NCBI GenBank assembly: GCA_030849075.1
Contig: JASAOO010002991.1
Coordinates: 406 to 16,234, forward strand
Direction: 5' to 3'
From: Zelonia costaricensis
Lineage: Eukaryota > Euglenozoa > Kinetoplastea > Trypanosomatida > Trypanosomatidae
Length of the DNA: 15,829 nucleotides
A program made the position numbers and the translations under genes. The notes under the pieces were generated by a model. That model worked only from the letters and a program-made list of their open reading frames with translations. It ran no database searches and was not told the origin of the DNA. This document shows positions 13,433 to 15,829 of the stretch, one piece after another. How positions within the stretch are numbered: position 1 is the stretch's first letter; each line of letters starts with the position of its first letter.

Positions 13433-15829
13433 TCACAGGGGCAGCTCCTCGTCCTCATCCGCCACGGCAGACCGCTCCGTGTGGCTGTCGTTGCTGTAGT
13501 GCGAGAAGCGCCGCATGGGCGACGAGGCCGCCACCGCCGCCGCCGCAGGTGCGGGTGCGGACACCGGAGCCGGAACGGCCGCAGGGGGCGGGCGGAGTGT
13601 TGGGGTGGGGGCCACTGGGGGTGAGGCGGCGGGGGTCGGCGGCATCGCGCGTGCGGGGGCGGGCGGGGGTGGGGGCAGCTTAGTGGTGGCGGGGGTGGGG
13701 GTCGGCGCTGGCATAGCAGCCGCGGGCGCCGGCTTCGGCTGCTGCTGCTGCTGCGGGGCCTGCGGTGGGGGCGGAGGAGCCGCGGCCGCCACTTCCACGC
13801 GCGCAGCTGGCGGCGGTGGCGGTTGCTGCTGCTGTGGCTGCTGCCTGGCGGCGATGGATGGGGACTGCAACGGGTCGTCGTGCTGAGGGCGCGTGGGCTG
13901 CTGCACGGGCTGTGGCGGCGGTGGTGGGGGCGGAGGCGGGGCCGCCGTGCTGGTGGTGGTCGGAGGGCCTCTGATCTCTTGCGGCGTGAAGGTGGGTGCC
14001 GGGGTGAGCTGCGGGAGGTCCGACGGTGGCGCCGTCGCGAGCACTGCCGCGTGACTCGCGCCCTGTAGCTCTGGCACATCGGTGGGGCTCACGGCTGCGG
14101 CTGCGGCGAGCGGCGCCCGTCCGCCCCGCACCGCCGCCTCCACGATGCGGTCCAGCACGGCGGTGGAGAGGGGGACCTTCGCCTCGTACTTGTCGTAGGC
14201 GCACGTGCACACCTCGTCCAGCAGCCGCTGCACATCGCGCATGTCCTCGTCCGCCCATTCCTTGCGCCACTGCCGCGGCGCCGTCCCCTTGGCGGGGGCC
14301 ACCAGGGCGTGCAACAGGAACGTGCAGCTCAGCTGCAGCTGCTGGAAGGCGGCCTCCGTGTAGCTCGCCTCGTCCCGCACCGCATCGACAATGCCCTGCA
14401 GGAGGTAGCGCACGACGCACGCCATCAGCGCCGATGGCTGGTTGCTGAGTGGGTCGGTCCGCAGCGAGGTCTCGGCGTTGGCGAAGATGTGGTTGACGCT
14501 CACCTGCAGCGTGGACATCACCTGGCGCGTGTAGGCCACGGCCGGCTTGCCACCCGCACCGCCGCCCCCACTCGCCGCGGCGCCCACACCACCGCGTGGA
14601 AGTGCCGAGGAGCCGCCACCGCCGCGGTGGTCGCTGCGAGTGCCGGTGCTGCTGCCTCCCGTGCCGCCGCCTTCTCCGTATGCCCCGACACTGCTGCCAG
14701 CACCGGGCCGGTAGCCGAAGCCGATGTTGGCATCGCGGCGGCGGCCCGGCTGCGCCGACGCGGGCCCCGCGGGCTTGCCGCCGCTACCGGCCGTGCTGAC
14801 GGCTATGGTGACGGGCGGCAGGACCTTGAGGACGTCATACACACTCGACCACTCCGGCAGCAGCCGCAGCAGCGCCTCCGGCACTGTCGGCGGCGCCGGA
14901 GCCGCTGCGCGGGCGGCAGCGCTGCTGCTGTGCCCACTGAAGGCGGCGTCGTACACGGCGCGCACCTCGAGCTGGCCGAGCAGGACGATGCCGCGGTGCT
15001 GCAGCTGCTGCGCGGTGCCCTCCAGCCCGGCGGTGAGGGGGCTCATGAGCACGCCAGGCACGCCGTCCTCGCTGACGAGGTTGCTGCGCAGCGCCGTCGC
15101 GGTGCACTGGACCAGCGACGCGTAGAGGAAGCGAGTCAGCACAAACGCAAGCCGCTGCGTGCTCGCCTCGTCGCCGCCCGGCAGCGAGCTGAGGACGCTC
15201 GTGTTCGTGACGGGCAGCGGCACGCACGCCTTGAGCACCGCCGGCTCCGGCCCCTGCGTCGCCCGCGACTGCATCTCCGACCAGCAGGCCCGCACCACCC
15301 CGCACGCCACCTCGTGCACCTTGTTGGCGTAGAGGTGCACCGCGCCGCTGGCACCCGCCTGCGGCGACCCCGCCGCCGCTGCGGGCAAGTAGATCTCCCC
15401 GAGCGTCTTCATGGCTGTGACGAACTGCCGCAGCAGGCGTGCCAGGTGCGTGGTCGCGGCCTGCACGGCCTCGGCACTCGCCGCGGGGTCCCGCAGCGCC
15501 GACCCGCCATCCATCGCGATCGCGTTGAGGTGCGCCATGGCGAAGGCGGCGAGCGACTGCGAGATGGGCTGCAGCACCTCCAGCAGCACCGGCTGGACCG
15601 ACTTGGCGACTAGCACCGACGCCGGCGCGCTGCCGTTGTGCCCGACGTCGACGTCGAGCAACGCGTACACGCGCTCCGAGTTGACGGCGAGCATCGCGCA
15701 CGCGTTCTTGAGCTGCGCCAGCGGCTCGCGCAGGTTCACCTGGGCCAGCGACGCCTCGCGGCGGGCCATGTCGGACGCGTCGATGTCGTCTGGGATGACG
15801 AGGGCGGCCTTGAGGGTGCGCTGCGTCGC
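13433..15829 (-). CDS. Large helical protein with Pro/Gln-rich tail, possible Vps51/COG-type tether subunit (5'-partial)
   Basis: The frame has an internal ATG at 15769, but the 20 codons between it and the window edge contain no stop and look coding (they end VIPDDIDASD), so the gene probably begins outside the window; at least 798 residues are visible. Counting from that ATG, residues 1-330 are largely helical. Residues about 335-405 are Gly/Ser-rich. A conserved-looking helical block at about 410-490 includes ALMACVVRYLLQGIVDAVRD and AFQQLQLSCTFLLHAL. The 'FQQLQ...FL' pattern recalls the C-terminal part of Vps51/COG/exocyst tethering subunits, which help dock vesicles at Golgi or endosomes. 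That call is weak. Residues about 565-755 are Pro/Ala/Gln-rich with PPPP and QQQ runs, ending in an acidic tail (DEDEELPL). Such a tail is not typical of tethering subunits and may bind SH3-, WW- or profilin-like partners. Confidence 0.8.
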   Translation of the reverse strand, partial: ATQRTLKAALVIPDDIDASDMARREASLAQVNLREPLAQLKNACAMLAVNSERVYALLDVDVGHNGSAPASVLVAKSVQPVLLEVLQPISQSLAAFAMAHLNAIAMDGGSALRDPAASAEAVQAATTHLARLLRQFVTAMKTLGEIYLPAAAAGSPQAGASGAVHLYANKVHEVACGVVRACWSEMQSRATQGPEPAVLKACVPLPVTNTSVLSSLPGGDEASTQRLAFVLTRFLYASLVQCTATALRSNLVSEDGVPGVLMSPLTAGLEGTAQQLQHRGIVLLGQLEVRAVYDAAFSGHSSSAAARAAAPAPPTVPEALLRLLPEWSSVYDVLKVLPPVTIAVSTAGSGGKPAGPASAQPGRRRDANIGFGYRPGAGSSVGAYGEGGGTGGSSTGTRSDHRGGGGSSALPRGGVGAAASGGGGAGGKPAVAYTRQVMSTLQVSVNHIFANAETSLRTDPLSNQPSALMACVVRYLLQGIVDAVRDEASYTEAAFQQLQLSCTFLLHALVAPAKGTAPRQWRKEWADEDMRDVQRLLDEVCTCAYDKYEAKVPLSTAVLDRIVEAAVRGGRAPLAAAAAVSPTDVPELQGASHAAVLATAPPSDLPQLTPAPTFTPQEIRGPPTTTSTAAPPPPPPPPPQPVQQPTRPQHDDPLQSPSIAARQQPQQQQPPPPPAARVEVAAAAPPPPPQAPQQQQQPKPAPAAAMPAPTPTPATTKLPPPPPAPARAMPPTPAASPPVAPTPTLRPPPAAVPAPVSAPAPAAAAVAASSPMRRFSHYSNDSHTERSAVADEDEELPL

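Noticed and set aside
14309..15613. Plus-strand open frame of 434 codons opposite the right-hand gene
   Set aside because: It translates to Arg/His/Leu/Gly-rich sequence typical of the reverse frame of GC-rich coding DNA. The minus-strand frame has better composition and a conserved-looking helical block.

Overview
The window looks like nuclear DNA of a trypanosomatid flagellate of the Leishmania group (Leishmaniinae). It is GC-rich with strongly GC3-biased coding, has no visible introns, and carries every convincing gene on one strand (minus), like part of a polycistronic gene cluster. The genes are single ATG-initiated exons separated by roughly 0.8-1.9 kb of low-complexity DNA full of CA/TG dinucleotide arrays and purine/pyrimidine tracts, as expected where mRNAs are made by trans-splicing and polyadenylation. 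A near-perfect BUG22/CFAP20 ciliary protein also shows a flagellated eukaryote. I cannot name the species.

Layout in the direction of transcription (right to left). (1) 15829-13433: a large protein, open at the window edge and so 5'-partial, with a helical region faintly like the C-terminal part of Vps51/COG-type tethering subunits and a long Pro/Gln/Ala-rich tail. (2) 12644-11241: an M16-family protein without the HxxEH zinc motif, most like a non-catalytic cytochrome bc1 core protein. (3) 10258-9683: a short mitochondrial calcium uniporter (MCU) family subunit whose pore motif reads WNLVEP, with Asn in place of the selectivity-filter Asp. (4) 8730-7963: an unrecognised 255-residue protein with an N-terminal coiled coil. 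(5) 7017-4933: an RPAP2/Rtr1-type zinc protein whose two metal-binding halves are split by a long insertion. (6) 4131-3487: BUG22/CFAP20. (7) 1575-526: a PD-(D/E)XK nuclease resembling the mitochondrial exonuclease MGME1.

The genes do not form one pathway. Three of the seven (MCU subunit, M16 protein and possibly the nuclease) are probably mitochondrial, but functional clustering is not expected in trypanosomatid transcription units. The points most worth a second look are the Asp-to-Asn MCU filter, the split RPAP2 zinc domain, and a repeated polarity of dinucleotide arrays: on the sense strand (UG)n lies in the 3' part of the intergenic mRNA regions and (CA)n lies just before the next ATG. 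I saw no tRNA, rRNA, CRISPR, transposon or viral sequence.
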